A stretch of 32,655 nucleotides of DNA from Shewanella surugensis. Lineage in GTDB: Bacteria; Pseudomonadota; Gammaproteobacteria; Enterobacterales; Shewanellaceae. Within the stretch, counting starts at the first letter, position 1; the number at the start of each line of letters is the position of its first letter. The translations under genes and the position numbers were made by a program. The notes under the pieces were generated by a model. That model was not told the DNA's origin. It ran no database searches and worked only from the letters and a program-made list of their open reading frames with translations. Where the stretch lies: the NCBI RefSeq assembly GCF_023284005.1, contig NZ_JAKIKS010000063.1, positions 1 to 32,655 on the forward strand. The letters run 5' to 3'. Positions 16,236-24,452 of the stretch are shown here, in pieces.

Positions 16236-17720
16236 TCAGACACTGCTTGAATAACACAGGTAAATGTAATCGCCTCCAGAGCCTTTATTCAGGTCGTGTT
16301 CAAGTCGGCTAAAGCCAAAAGGGGCTGGAAGATCGGGATTACTGCCACTGATCACATCGAGATCTTTGATGGCAATAGCATCAATAAAGGCAGACTTTTT
16401 ATAACAAAGGTAAATGTATTCTCCACCAGAGCCTCGGTTTAAATCAACATCGAGTTTAGTGAACCCTACTGAAGGTTGAGTGTGCTCGCCCATAATAATT
16501 TGAATATCTGAGATACAATCAGAGTTATCTGTTCTTGCCCCATCGGCAGAGACCTTATGATAGCAAAGATAGATATAATCACCGCCGGAGTCTTTATTAA
16601 GATTGATTGAGATTTTAACGTAGCCGCTGGGTGGTTTTATGGATGAGTGATCACCGCGAATGATGATGATGCTATCAATGTAATCAGCCCAAATTTGATG
16701 TGATTTAAAGGCGCCCAAGACCCATACTTCTTTAAAGTAAGTGTGCATTTTTTGTTTATTCTCTAATTGACTACACAGTTCCCAAATGCCAGTTAAAGGC
16801 TGCTCATCTGTAAAGTCGACCATGCTGGGTGCTTGATGAAGGGAGTCACTCCAAGCCATAAAGGGCTTATTATGTCCTGAAAAGGCGTGTATTGCGGGGC
16901 TGGGATCGCCACCAATGATTAAGTGTCTTGAATTTGAGTGAGCATTAAAGCTATGCATAGCCTCTTCGTATTCTTGCTGATCCTCTAGTGAAATCTGACC
17001 AGTGAGCTTTTGATACACGGCTTTGGCAATTGTGTCGATGGGGTAGGTTTTATCCATGTTAATTTTATTGGTCGATGAGGCTAAAACGGCGCGGCCGCCA
17101 ATAACGATCCCTGTTAAAAAATGGCTACCATATTGCGAGAATAGTTGGGCATAATCTGAGGCGGTATTGGCGGCATCGATATCATCTTGTATTTCTTGTT
17201 TGAGTAAAGCCCTTAAAGGCTGTGGATCCATCACTAACTTGAGTGACCATAAATTGATGGTTTGTTGTATACGGGTGAATTCATTTTCGGCTTCTCTGAG
17301 GCTACGTGATGAAAAATCATTGGTGACCGCACTGGAAAATAAGTTAAATGCCCCACCGATATCGGCTGGAACCGATAAGCTATTTTGGTATCGACCAATA
17401 TTCGTACCAGAAAATGATTTATATTGCGTATTGTTGAGCTGTTCGACTGTGATGGGAGTAGGCACCACGGTACTTTTGTCGAAGACAACAGGGCTTGTTT
17501 GTGCTTTTGACCAATCAAACAGTTGTGTAGTAATGCTTTTAGCAAAGGCATAGTGGCCATAAATATCATAGCCTGCGCCGATGGCTTCGACACCCGCTAA
17601 GATATTTGGTGCAAGGTTCAGTTTATGCCGTAACAGTTCAAGGTAGGCATGACCTTGATATTGAGGGGTGACTTTAAATTGATTATATTTTTCATGGGTC
17701 ATTTCACCAGTCACTGTCAT
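16236..17720 (-). CDS. MACPF-domain protein with three C-terminal MABP-like beta-prism repeats
   Basis: The 494-aa protein belongs to the MACPF/perforin superfamily of pore-forming and related proteins. The N-terminal part has the typical LAGVEAIGAGYDIYGHYA opening (41-58). The MACPF signature is YGSHFLTGIVIGG at 197-209, and two helical stretches on either side of it are candidates for membrane-inserting hairpins. The C-terminus carries three copies, about 50 residues apart, of LN(K/R)xSGG(D/E)YIYLCY (374-387, 427-440, 477-490). This is the hallmark of the MABP beta-prism fold also seen behind MACPF in a Photorhabdus protein, and in eukaryotes it binds membranes. No signal peptide is visible, so export would be non-Sec or by lysis. 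AAAGGA lies 10 bp before the ATG. The target is unknown; defence, predation or host interaction are all possible. Confidence 0.85.
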   Translation of the reverse strand: MTVTGEMTHEKYNQFKVTPQYQGHAYLELLRHKLNLAPNILAGVEAIGAGYDIYGHYAFAKSITTQLFDWSKAQTSPVVFDKSTVVPTPITVEQLNNTQYKSFSGTNIGRYQNSLSVPADIGGAFNLFSSAVTNDFSSRSLREAENEFTRIQQTINLWSLKLVMDPQPLRALLKQEIQDDIDAANTASDYAQLFSQYGSHFLTGIVIGGRAVLASSTNKINMDKTYPIDTIAKAVYQKLTGQISLEDQQEYEEAMHSFNAHSNSRHLIIGGDPSPAIHAFSGHNKPFMAWSDSLHQAPSMVDFTDEQPLTGIWELCSQLENKQKMHTYFKEVWVLGAFKSHQIWADYIDSIIIIRGDHSSIKPPSGYVKISINLNKDSGGDYIYLCYHKVSADGARTDNSDCISDIQIIMGEHTQPSVGFTKLDVDLNRGSGGEYIYLCYKKSAFIDAIAIKDLDVISGSNPDLPAPFGFSRLEHDLNKGSGGDYIYLCYSSSV

Positions 17721-17922
17721 GGCATGAAATCCTTTTAGATATTGTTTGGCATATGTTTAGTGTAGGTGGTTTTAATTCAATAGAGGCTGGGCATAAAAAA
17801 TCCATTCGCTTGGAATGTATTTTTGGGTTAATTATTTTACTTGATGGTACTTCGCTATAAAGCGGGAGTCATTGTGTAGGCCAGTTTTCAATACGGCAAT
17901 CATACTATTGGTAGCCCTGACA

Positions 17923-18170
17923 GTCCCACCATCCATGGCGGTTGCGGATGTTTGAAGCTAATAGTTATTCTCGGCTTGGGTTCAAACGTCGCTCTACCTT
18001 CCCCATCCATGGGGGCGTATATCGAAAGTATCTAACGTAGCATAAAGTATTTTGAAACCCGCACTACGTGAGTCTTTCAGGCATTCCACTTCGGCGTTGC
18101 ATTAATTTTAAAGGGAATAACCCTTTATCAATCAATGCGCCTTGAATTGAAAAACCTGAGAGGCTCTGAA
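17923..18170. repeat. Structured intergenic repeat region
   Basis: The 683-bp gap between the MACPF and lectin genes (17721-18403) has no gene. It contains two CATCCATGG-centred palindromes (near 17929-17938 and 18003-18012) flanking imperfect inverted arms (GCGGATGTTTGAA at 17943-17955 and TTCAAACGTCGC at 17980-17991). A perfect hairpin AAAGGG-aataa-CCCTTT follows at 18110-18126. It looks like one or two dispersed palindromic elements (REP or MITE-like). No transposase is present. Boundaries are approximate. Confidence 0.4.
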
Positions 18171-18349
18171 TTGATCATCTATTTACTGGAATTGGTATAA
18201 CAATGGCTTCGAAGTTTAAAGCCGCTGTTATTTAAGTCGCTTTTTATTGAAAGCATCGAGCATAAGGTCTGTGATGAGTTCAATTTTATATCTCGAGTTG
18301 AGGTTTATGAGCAGGGAGGAGCATTTTGGTCATAAAAGGTACAAATAAA

Positions 18350-18383
18350 AAACTCCCAGATAAATGATCATTACTGGGAGTTT
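18350..18383 (-). terminator. Terminator of the lectin gene
   Basis: AAACTCCCAG (18350-18359) pairs with CTGGGAGTTT (18374-18383), and the intervening AATGATCATT extends the stem. Read on the minus strand it is followed by a T-run (A-run at 18347-18352), right after the lectin stop codon. Confidence 0.8.
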
Positions 18384-18403
18384 GTAATAATGATAATTCA
18401 CTA

Positions 18404-19507
18404 TTAATAAACCAGACAGGGGGTAACGTTATTCATGGTTCGCTTGCCATCAATCACACCGCAATAGGCTCCTTGGTGACCAGCATTTAAGGTAAAGAAT
18501 TCCCAGTACCATGTGCTATTACTAACATTTTCTAAATAAAATTGCACTTGAGGATCATTTGTATCTGGTGCTTCATAGGCTTCACCTGGTTTAAGGTCTT
18601 TGTTGGCCCACCATGTACCATTTCCAGCTCTAGTTCGAAGAGTGACATATAATGTTTCTTTCGATTGGTTGACAAAACGCACGCTTGATTTAGGGATCAT
18701 AGCGTTATATTGGAAATTATCCCAAATTTTATTGTTTTGGCGGCCGTATATTTTGATTATTGCATCATCGGCGAAACACACATAAGTACCAGTATAGTCA
18801 TTAAAAGTTTTGACATGTTTTTCAGTACCTGCATTATTGTTAATATAATCAGTGGTTTTTAAGGTTAGCCAGCCATCCCTAAACATCATATAAGAGTCAG
18901 GATTGTTTAGATACTCGGTATTAGATCGCCACAGAATGACATTATTCCGGTCTCGTTGATGTAAGTCACCACTATTTTGCATTTGCATATAGTAGCCAGC
19001 AGAAAAAGGAATGGTTTTACCATCATTGGATATAATAGGCACATTGGCATTACGAGCATAACAAACGCCCCCTTCCTTTATGCCTGTAGTACTCCAAAGC
19101 TGATTGCTTTGAGAGCTATCTTGGTAAATAGCGACTACCCCAGAATCTTTTAAACATAAAACGGCATTAGGGTTTCCTTGTGTGTTACTGGCCCATGTAG
19201 GGTTGCCACCAAGGTCATAAATGACAAAGTTACCATCGCCTTGAAAGCTTGCTGCATTAATGCCTAGATTTGACGTGTTAAAGGTATCTTGTAAATCATT
19301 GTGCATGTTACTGCCATGGGGATCTTTATGTAATAGCTCTCCAGCTGGGGTTAATTCAAGAGTGTAACCTCTAGAGGAAAAAGTCACGGGTTCATTTGGA
19401 GACAACACATAGCTTCCTGCGTTGTAACAAACATCGTCAGCGTAACTCAATATAGGAAACAATAGAGTGATGAGTAAATAGTATTTTATATGATTAATAT
19501 CCATCAT
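18404..19507 (-). CDS. Secreted bulb-type (mannose-binding) lectin-domain protein
   Basis: The 367-aa protein starts with a Sec signal peptide (YYLLITLLFPILSYA-DDVCYN). The mature N-terminal half resembles bulb-type B-lectin repeats. It has the carbohydrate-site pattern in FQGDGNFVIYDLGGNPTWAS (about 89-108), the related VLCLKDSGVVAIYQDSSQSNQLWST, and a second module with YMQMQNSGDLHQRDRNNVILWRS. Several cysteines suggest disulfides. The last 95 residues (from SSVRFVNQSKETLYVTL) form a separate beta-rich region that I cannot assign. It is on the same strand as the MACPF gene, with its own terminator, and divergent from the sensor operon. A role in binding glycans on target cells is inferred. 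A second in-frame ATG three bases downstream is equally possible as start. Confidence 0.75.
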   Translation of the reverse strand: MMDINHIKYYLLITLLFPILSYADDVCYNAGSYVLSPNEPVTFSSRGYTLELTPAGELLHKDPHGSNMHNDLQDTFNTSNLGINAASFQGDGNFVIYDLGGNPTWASNTQGNPNAVLCLKDSGVVAIYQDSSQSNQLWSTTGIKEGGVCYARNANVPIISNDGKTIPFSAGYYMQMQNSGDLHQRDRNNVILWRSNTEYLNNPDSYMMFRDGWLTLKTTDYINNNAGTEKHVKTFNDYTGTYVCFADDAIIKIYGRQNNKIWDNFQYNAMIPKSSVRFVNQSKETLYVTLRTRAGNGTWWANKDLKPGEAYEAPDTNDPQVQFYLENVSNSTWYWEFFTLNAGHQGAYCGVIDGKRTMNNVTPCLVY

Positions 19508-19701
19508 TAAATTCCTTTCATCAGATTGATAAAGACAAACTAAATTTTGATTGGTTAAAAAATAAAAGGTTAGTGCTTAATTTGCTTAATTACTACGTTA
19601 ATATTTAACCTGCATATAATATTAGCATTGAATACCTTTTATTTTAGTATTTTTTACTGTTTAATTGGGTTTTATTATGTATTGTTCAAATATTTATTTA
19701 A

Positions 19702-19752
19702 TTTTAAAGCATTTTTTATATTTGTTTCAATTTGTACCTAATAATATGTTTT
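19702..19752 (+). repeat. Direct repeat copy 1 in the divergent promoter region
   Basis: It begins TTTTAAAGCATTTTTT, then G..CAATTTG..ATAATAT..GTTTTT. It matches copy 2 about 179 bp further on in the same order and spacing. The surrounding region 19508-20041 is very AT-rich and holds no gene; it must contain the promoters of the lectin gene and of the sensor operon. Confidence 0.6.
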
Positions 19753-19880
19753 TATTTTACTTTTTATAGCATCATCTTCTTTATATTGATTTTTAAAGAT
19801 TTTCATGTGTGACTACTATTTGATGTTCATAATGGCTAATATTAAAGTGGTACAAATAGTTTTTAGTTTTTTTTACTTAT

Positions 19881-19936
19881 TTTTAAAGCATTTTTTGTGT
19901 GAAGTTGCAATTTGATAGAGAATAATATAGGTTTTT
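19881..19936 (+). repeat. Direct repeat copy 2 in the divergent promoter region
   Basis: TTTTAAAGCATTTTTT (19881-19896) is identical to copy 1. It is followed by G..CAATTTG, ATAATAT and a T-run in the same order. It lies about 105 bp upstream of the binding-protein gene and may be a regulator site or a duplicated promoter segment. Confidence 0.6.
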
Positions 19937-20041
19937 TCAACTCGAGATAAAGGCCTACCTTGATCTTTTTTAGACTAAACTGAGGCTAGGTTAATTGTTT
20001 TTTAATGATTTTTATTGGAGTTGAGAAAGAAGGGGGAGAAT

Positions 20042-21100
20042 ATGTTCCTCAATCAAAGAGGACGTGATTATAGGAAAATAGCTATCGTTTTAATGGGGAT
20101 GAGCCTATCAATACCCATTCAAGCCAATCAAGGGATTAATATTATTACTTGGTGGGGTTACTTTACTCCAGAGTTGTTAATGCCTATTGAAAATAAGTGC
20201 AAAGTAAAAATTTCTTATGACGAGTTTTATAGTAATCCAGAGTTATTCAGGCGAATGAAGAAGGAAGAGTATGATATTGCTATTTATGGCGATAGTGTAC
20301 ATCAGTATTTTTCACGGCTTTATCCTCAGCAATATGCCAATATTAGCCAAGATATTACCGCCCATTACCACCCTTTAGTGAAAGACTTGTATCAACGTTC
20401 AGGTTTGCCGAGTAATACGGTTTACTTTCAACTCAGTTTAGCGGGCTTACTGTGGAACCCGATTAATATTCGGTTAGATGAAACGGATACTTTAGGAACG
20501 ATTATAGAAAAATCGAAAGGAAAAACTATCGTATTAATGGATGAGCATGTTGAAGTGTTGAATTTCTTGTCTGATATGGATAGTACTCATTTGAAATTTA
20601 TTTCTAAATATAATGAGACAACTATTCTTCAAGTGGTCGAGTTATTTGAAGAGAGTCATGTCATTATTGCAAATAATTTAGGTAATATCGCTCATAAAGG
20701 TGATTTTGCTTTTGCGTTTACTTGGTCGGGAGAAGCGCTAAAAAAAATCATTCAAGGAGAATTAAATCATCAGTTTATGGCTCATGTTGGCTTATCTCAT
20801 TGGTCATCAACCGTTTTGGAGTTGGTATCGAATAAACAAGGTGGCCAGTGTGTAGCACGTGAATTAGCGAGCGAAAACATGATTAATAAGGTGATAAAAA
20901 AATCGTATTCCTTCTCACCTTATGGCATTAGCATCAAAAATAGTCGTGAAATGGATCCTCAATATAATCGTGTCGTAGATTATTTTTTTACTCATATTCA
21001 TAAACTTGAGAAATTGAAGAATGAGCCTTATGATGTGTATAAAGCATATGATAAAGAATGGCAAAAATTAAAACTTCTTATTAATTCGTCTAGGCAGTGA
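20042..21100 (+). CDS. Periplasmic solute-binding protein (PotD/PotF-like), likely a sensor subunit
   Basis: The 352-aa protein has a signal peptide (RKIAIVLMGMSLSIPIQA-NQG) and a type-II periplasmic binding fold. INIITWWGYFTPELLMPIE, EEYDIAIYGDSV and FAFTWSGEAL match the layout of polyamine-binding proteins (PotD has YNWxxY, YDVV.PS and WNGDA). The frame can be read from an upstream TTG (20015), but AAGGGGGAG directly precedes the ATG at 20042. No ABC permease or ATPase gene is nearby. Instead a histidine kinase starts 10 bp downstream. This suggests the protein presents its ligand to the kinase, as LuxP does for LuxQ (known precedent; inference here). The ligand may be a polyamine or another small cation, but this is not certain. 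Confidence 0.78.
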   Translation: MFLNQRGRDYRKIAIVLMGMSLSIPIQANQGINIITWWGYFTPELLMPIENKCKVKISYDEFYSNPELFRRMKKEEYDIAIYGDSVHQYFSRLYPQQYANISQDITAHYHPLVKDLYQRSGLPSNTVYFQLSLAGLLWNPINIRLDETDTLGTIIEKSKGKTIVLMDEHVEVLNFLSDMDSTHLKFISKYNETTILQVVELFEESHVIIANNLGNIAHKGDFAFAFTWSGEALKKIIQGELNHQFMAHVGLSHWSSTVLELVSNKQGGQCVARELASENMINKVIKKSYSFSPYGISIKNSREMDPQYNRVVDYFFTHIHKLEKLKNEPYDVYKAYDKEWQKLKLLINSSRQ

Positions 21101-21109
21101 ACGTTTTAT

Positions 21110-22579
21110 ATGGAAAAAATAAAAAAAACAACGTTAAATGCTGTTGAAAAGGATATTAGATTTTCTATAGTATTAGCGACGTTAACGGTGTTTGTCATTT
21201 CATTAATGGGTTATCTATCTGTATACAATGATTATCTTAATCATTTGAGTGATCATAATAAATTAGAACTCGATTCAGCGCTGTCAACCTATTCTTCTAG
21301 TTTACAGCACCGTATTGGTATTATTGTGAGTTCAACAGAGTTTATGGAGTTTATTCGATCAGGAGCGTACTCTAGACAGCAGTTATCGGCTCAAATGATT
21401 GAAGTCTTTAGTCGCCAGCCTCAAAATGAAATAGTAGGCTGGAATATTGATAATAATGAAGGAGTTTCCATTTTCAGTTTGGGGACAGTTACAAAAGATC
21501 ATGCTATTTTTCCTTTATGTTATCTTGGTGATACTTTGTATGCTGAATATGGGCAGTGTCAGGGCAGTTTGTTTATTTATTTGTCGGAAGACATGGTGAT
21601 TAATAAATTAATGAAAATTGATCCAAGTATTGTGATTTGTCGTGATTGCCATGAAAAAATACTGACAGTGATGAGTCCGAGTGTATTTGGTGTGAAGTAT
21701 TTCGTTGACTTACCCATTACGATTAAATTTGATGATCATATTTATCATTTTATTCTTTTTTTATGTATTTTATTTTCGAGTTTATTTGTAGTTGGCTGGT
21801 TAGCGCGTAGAAAAGTCAGGAAAACATTACAGTTACAGATTATTAATCCTTTATTGGGCATATCGAAACTGCATTATTCAAGTGATTATGGGGATTCAAC
21901 GGTTCAAGAAATTATGGATATTCGTTATCGTCAAGAATTACATGTGGCTAAGGCGGTTGTTGAGGCTGAGCGAGATAGAAAACTCGCCAATGAAATACAT
22001 GATATGTTTGGCTCTATTTTATTATTACTGCGTTGGAAAGTCGAAATTCTTCAAGAAGATAACTCAGCTTATGCTGTTGACGAGGCTTTAATTAAGATCG
22101 ACGAAATGATTAACTTGACTCAAAATATTATCGAATCATTGCGACCTGAAACATTAGACACATTAGGTTTGTCAGCATCATTGCAACATTTGGTTGATGA
22201 CTGGGCCTTGAAAAATGATCAGTGTCGCTATGTATTAGTCATAGAGATACTCGAAAGTGAAGTGATTAATGATGCGGTTGAATTTGCCATTTATCGTATT
22301 TTACAAGAAGCGCTAACCAATATCGATAAGCATGCGATAGCAACAGAAGTTAATATTGATATTATGGTGATAGATTATAAGAATAGTAAGAATATTAGCA
22401 TGACCATTGCCGATAATGGTGTGGGTATTGTTGAGAGTCATATTAGTACATTAAAAGGCTTAGGGCTATCGAGTATGAAAGAAAGAGCGGTGTTATTAGG
22501 TGGAGAATTCGAGATTAATTCAGCATCGGTTACTGGTACAGTGATTAAGGTTAGTATACCTTTAAATCAAATAAAATAA
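21110..22579 (+). CDS. Membrane sensor histidine kinase (HisKA_3 / NarX-like class)
   Basis: The kinase has 489 aa. One transmembrane helix (about 17-40), a periplasmic sensor of about 170 residues and a second helix (about 211-231) lead to a cytoplasmic kinase. The phosphoacceptor is H297 in LANEIHDMFGSILLLL, which marks the HisKA_3 subclass. The ATPase part shows the N-box YRILQEALTNIDKHA (395-409), DNGVGI (435-440) and GLGLSSMKERA (450-460). The periplasmic sensor contains CRDCH (177-181), a CXXCH haem c attachment pattern, and two other cysteines (C137, C150). It belongs to no sensor family I recognise. It forms a tight operon with the binding-protein gene (10 bp) and the response regulator gene (16 bp). 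Codon use is visibly AT-rich. Confidence 0.88.
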   Translation: MEKIKKTTLNAVEKDIRFSIVLATLTVFVISLMGYLSVYNDYLNHLSDHNKLELDSALSTYSSSLQHRIGIIVSSTEFMEFIRSGAYSRQQLSAQMIEVFSRQPQNEIVGWNIDNNEGVSIFSLGTVTKDHAIFPLCYLGDTLYAEYGQCQGSLFIYLSEDMVINKLMKIDPSIVICRDCHEKILTVMSPSVFGVKYFVDLPITIKFDDHIYHFILFLCILFSSLFVVGWLARRKVRKTLQLQIINPLLGISKLHYSSDYGDSTVQEIMDIRYRQELHVAKAVVEAERDRKLANEIHDMFGSILLLLRWKVEILQEDNSAYAVDEALIKIDEMINLTQNIIESLRPETLDTLGLSASLQHLVDDWALKNDQCRYVLVIEILESEVINDAVEFAIYRILQEALTNIDKHAIATEVNIDIMVIDYKNSKNISMTIADNGVGIVESHISTLKGLGLSSMKERAVLLGGEFEINSASVTGTVIKVSIPLNQIK

Positions 22580-22595
22580 ATTTAGAGAATAAACT

Positions 22596-23255
22596 ATGCA
22601 AACAGTCAACGTGTATATTGCAGATGATCATGAGATTATTATCAATGGTTTGATTGAGTTGCTGAATAAATTTAACACAGACAATCATAATCATAAATAC
22701 ATTAACGTCGTGGGGAGAGGAGAAACGGCTGAATCATTAATGGGTAATATTGAACGAGATGATGTTGATGTGTTTATTTCTGACTTAGGTTTTGAAGGGA
22801 CCAAAGGCAAAATGTCGATTGTAAAATCCATGTTAGAGGTTAATGCTTTGGCTAACATTATTGTCTTTTCGATGAGAGAAAATATTAATACCATTATTGC
22901 CTGTTATCAAGCGGGTGCGAAAGCATATATTACTAAAAAAGGATCCATGGTAAGAATATTTGATGCAATATTCACCGTTGCAGATGGTGGAACCTATTAT
23001 GCCCCTGGAGTATTGGATAAAATAGGCTTACAAACATTAAATAATCCATTGAAAGGACTCGATGAAAGAGATCAACAGGTTTTTATTATGCTAGCGGAAC
23101 GTGTTGAAGTTGAAGCAATCTGTGAAGAACTTAATATAACTGAAAAAACAATCAGCAATATTATAACGAATAAGATAAAGCCTGTTTTAGGCGTTAATAA
23201 AAAAGATTTTAGGAAGAAAGCGATTGCATTAGGTTTAGTTGAGGTCTCTCTATAG
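22596..23255 (+). CDS. Response regulator with divergent LuxR-type output domain
   Basis: A 219-aa NarL/FixJ-class regulator, partner of the upstream kinase. The receiver domain has acidic residues D10-D11, phospho-acceptor D63 (VFISDLGF), S92 and K114. The C-terminal region (about 153-215) has the position and length of a LuxR/GerE helix-turn-helix (LDERDQQVFIMLAERVEVEA, then ICEELNITEKTISNI). It departs from the usual LTxRE..V...NKEIA..L..S..TVK.H pattern, notably NIITNKIKP where TVKxHxxxI is expected. It probably controls nearby genes such as its own operon or the lectin gene (inference). A hairpin at 23366-23391 follows. Confidence 0.85.
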   Translation: MQTVNVYIADDHEIIINGLIELLNKFNTDNHNHKYINVVGRGETAESLMGNIERDDVDVFISDLGFEGTKGKMSIVKSMLEVNALANIIVFSMRENINTIIACYQAGAKAYITKKGSMVRIFDAIFTVADGGTYYAPGVLDKIGLQTLNNPLKGLDERDQQVFIMLAERVEVEAICEELNITEKTISNIITNKIKPVLGVNKKDFRKKAIALGLVEVSL

Positions 23256-23365
23256 TATTGATTTTGCTGATTAAAGTTAAAGGTCTTTAGTCGTGGTTGG
23301 GTTCGTATGTCGTGATGTTATCAAGCTGTTCTGTACTTTTATATTGTTAAAATGAGTTTTATTTG

Positions 23366-23391
23366 AATGCCTCTCATTATTGAGAAGCATT
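23366..23391. terminator. Hairpin between convergent genes
   Basis: AATGC-c-TCTCA (23366-23376) pairs with TGAGA-a-GCATT (23381-23391) around TTAT. It lies in the 153-bp gap between the response regulator gene and the convergent ydjM-like gene. There is only a short T-rich tail, so termination strength is uncertain. Confidence 0.45.
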
Positions 23392-23408
23392 TAATCATTG
23401 AAATATTG

Positions 23409-24119
23409 TTATCGCCACCATTGACTCATAAAGGGGGGGATTATGGTGAGTGTATCGAGTTGTACTTGCCATAAAATGATCACTGAATTTATTTCTGTGT
23501 GATAAGGATAGAGGTAGAAGATCGCAGCGCTGACAAATAAGACTTGCATAAAAGTAGTTAAAGGATAACGCAGATCGATCAACTTCATTGCGGTGCCAAA
23601 AGATGATTTGAGCGTGTTATTGGCTAAATCGACACTATAACATTCATCTAAAATTAAGTGAGTGAGTGCACCAATGATGATTGCAACGCCAACAAGTAAA
23701 GACATATTGAGGGATTGTTGCATCAATAGGCTAAGGATTATGCCGATGATGGCAAACATGATAACCGCTAAGATTGAATGTAATGTGCCTCTATGGACGG
23801 TCAATTTTTCAAATATGGGTTTGATCGCATATAAAGTAAACGCGTAAATAGTTATGCCGACAATCCACATTTCGACAAGTGATGACAATGGGCATAATAA
23901 GATAACACTGCCTGATAAGAAAAATCCTAAGATGCTGAAAAGCCATTGAATAGAGGTCGAGTTATCAGAATCGAGATCAGGTAAAAGGCCAGATAAAGCG
24001 CCGATGAAAAATAATAGTAAGCTTTCAGACAGCGTTGAGATATGGGTCGCTAGCACAATAGAGCTTAAAGGAGCGCTGGTGATAATACTTGCTTTGAGAT
24101 GGGTAGAAAAGTTTGCCAA
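23409..24119 (-). CDS. YdjM-like membrane-bound metal-dependent hydrolase family protein
   Basis: An integral membrane protein of 236 aa with the motifs of the YdjM/DUF457 family: an N-terminal histidine (MANFSTHLKAS), LLPDLDSDNS, VHRGTLHSI and LTHLILDECYSVDL. These provide the His and Asp residues thought to bind metal. E. coli YdjM is an SOS-regulated inner-membrane protein with unclear function. The start codon is TTG (24119-24117, minus strand), supported by AAGG upstream and by the family N-terminus MANF.THL. It is convergent with the two-component operon and divergent from the methyltransferase gene. Confidence 0.82.
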   Translation of the reverse strand: MANFSTHLKASIITSAPLSSIVLATHISTLSESLLLFFIGALSGLLPDLDSDNSTSIQWLFSILGFFLSGSVILLCPLSSLVEMWIVGITIYAFTLYAIKPIFEKLTVHRGTLHSILAVIMFAIIGIILSLLMQQSLNMSLLVGVAIIIGALTHLILDECYSVDLANNTLKSSFGTAMKLIDLRYPLTTFMQVLFVSAAIFYLYPYHTEINSVIILWQVQLDTLTIIPPFMSQWWR

Positions 24120-24403
24120 GTGAATTACCTTATTGGAGAAGAATATGGAAATAAAATGAAAGCAGCGACCGATGTCGCTTCGACCTGAAAAATATAGGCT
24201 AATTTATCAATAATGGTGTAAGTAATTGATTTGATATTGACCTTAATGGAAGCGGCTAAACTTGTATAGTGTATTTACATAATATGTTTATTATTTAGTC
24301 ACTTATATTGAAGTGATGAGTGTTATCGCTTAATTTTATTTCCCAGAATGTGGTAAACACTTAGCTTAAGAGGATAAAGTCGTATTTATAGAGACTATTT
24401 TGC

Positions 24404-24409
24404 TATCAT
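24404..24409 (+). promoter_or_regulatory. Extended -10 promoter before the methyltransferase gene
   Basis: TGC-TATCAT is an extended -10 element 44 bp before the start codon; the -35 (CGTATT region) is weak, as is usual for extended -10 promoters. The 333-bp gap 24120-24452 otherwise holds nothing that I can identify. Confidence 0.5.
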
Positions 24410-24452
24410 GCGCGCATTATTTTGCCTAGGGTAAGCCTGCGAGTTTTATTTT

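Noticed and set aside
17167..17553. 128-codon open frame on the plus strand
   Set aside because: It lies entirely inside the MACPF gene on the opposite strand, which has clear domain signatures.
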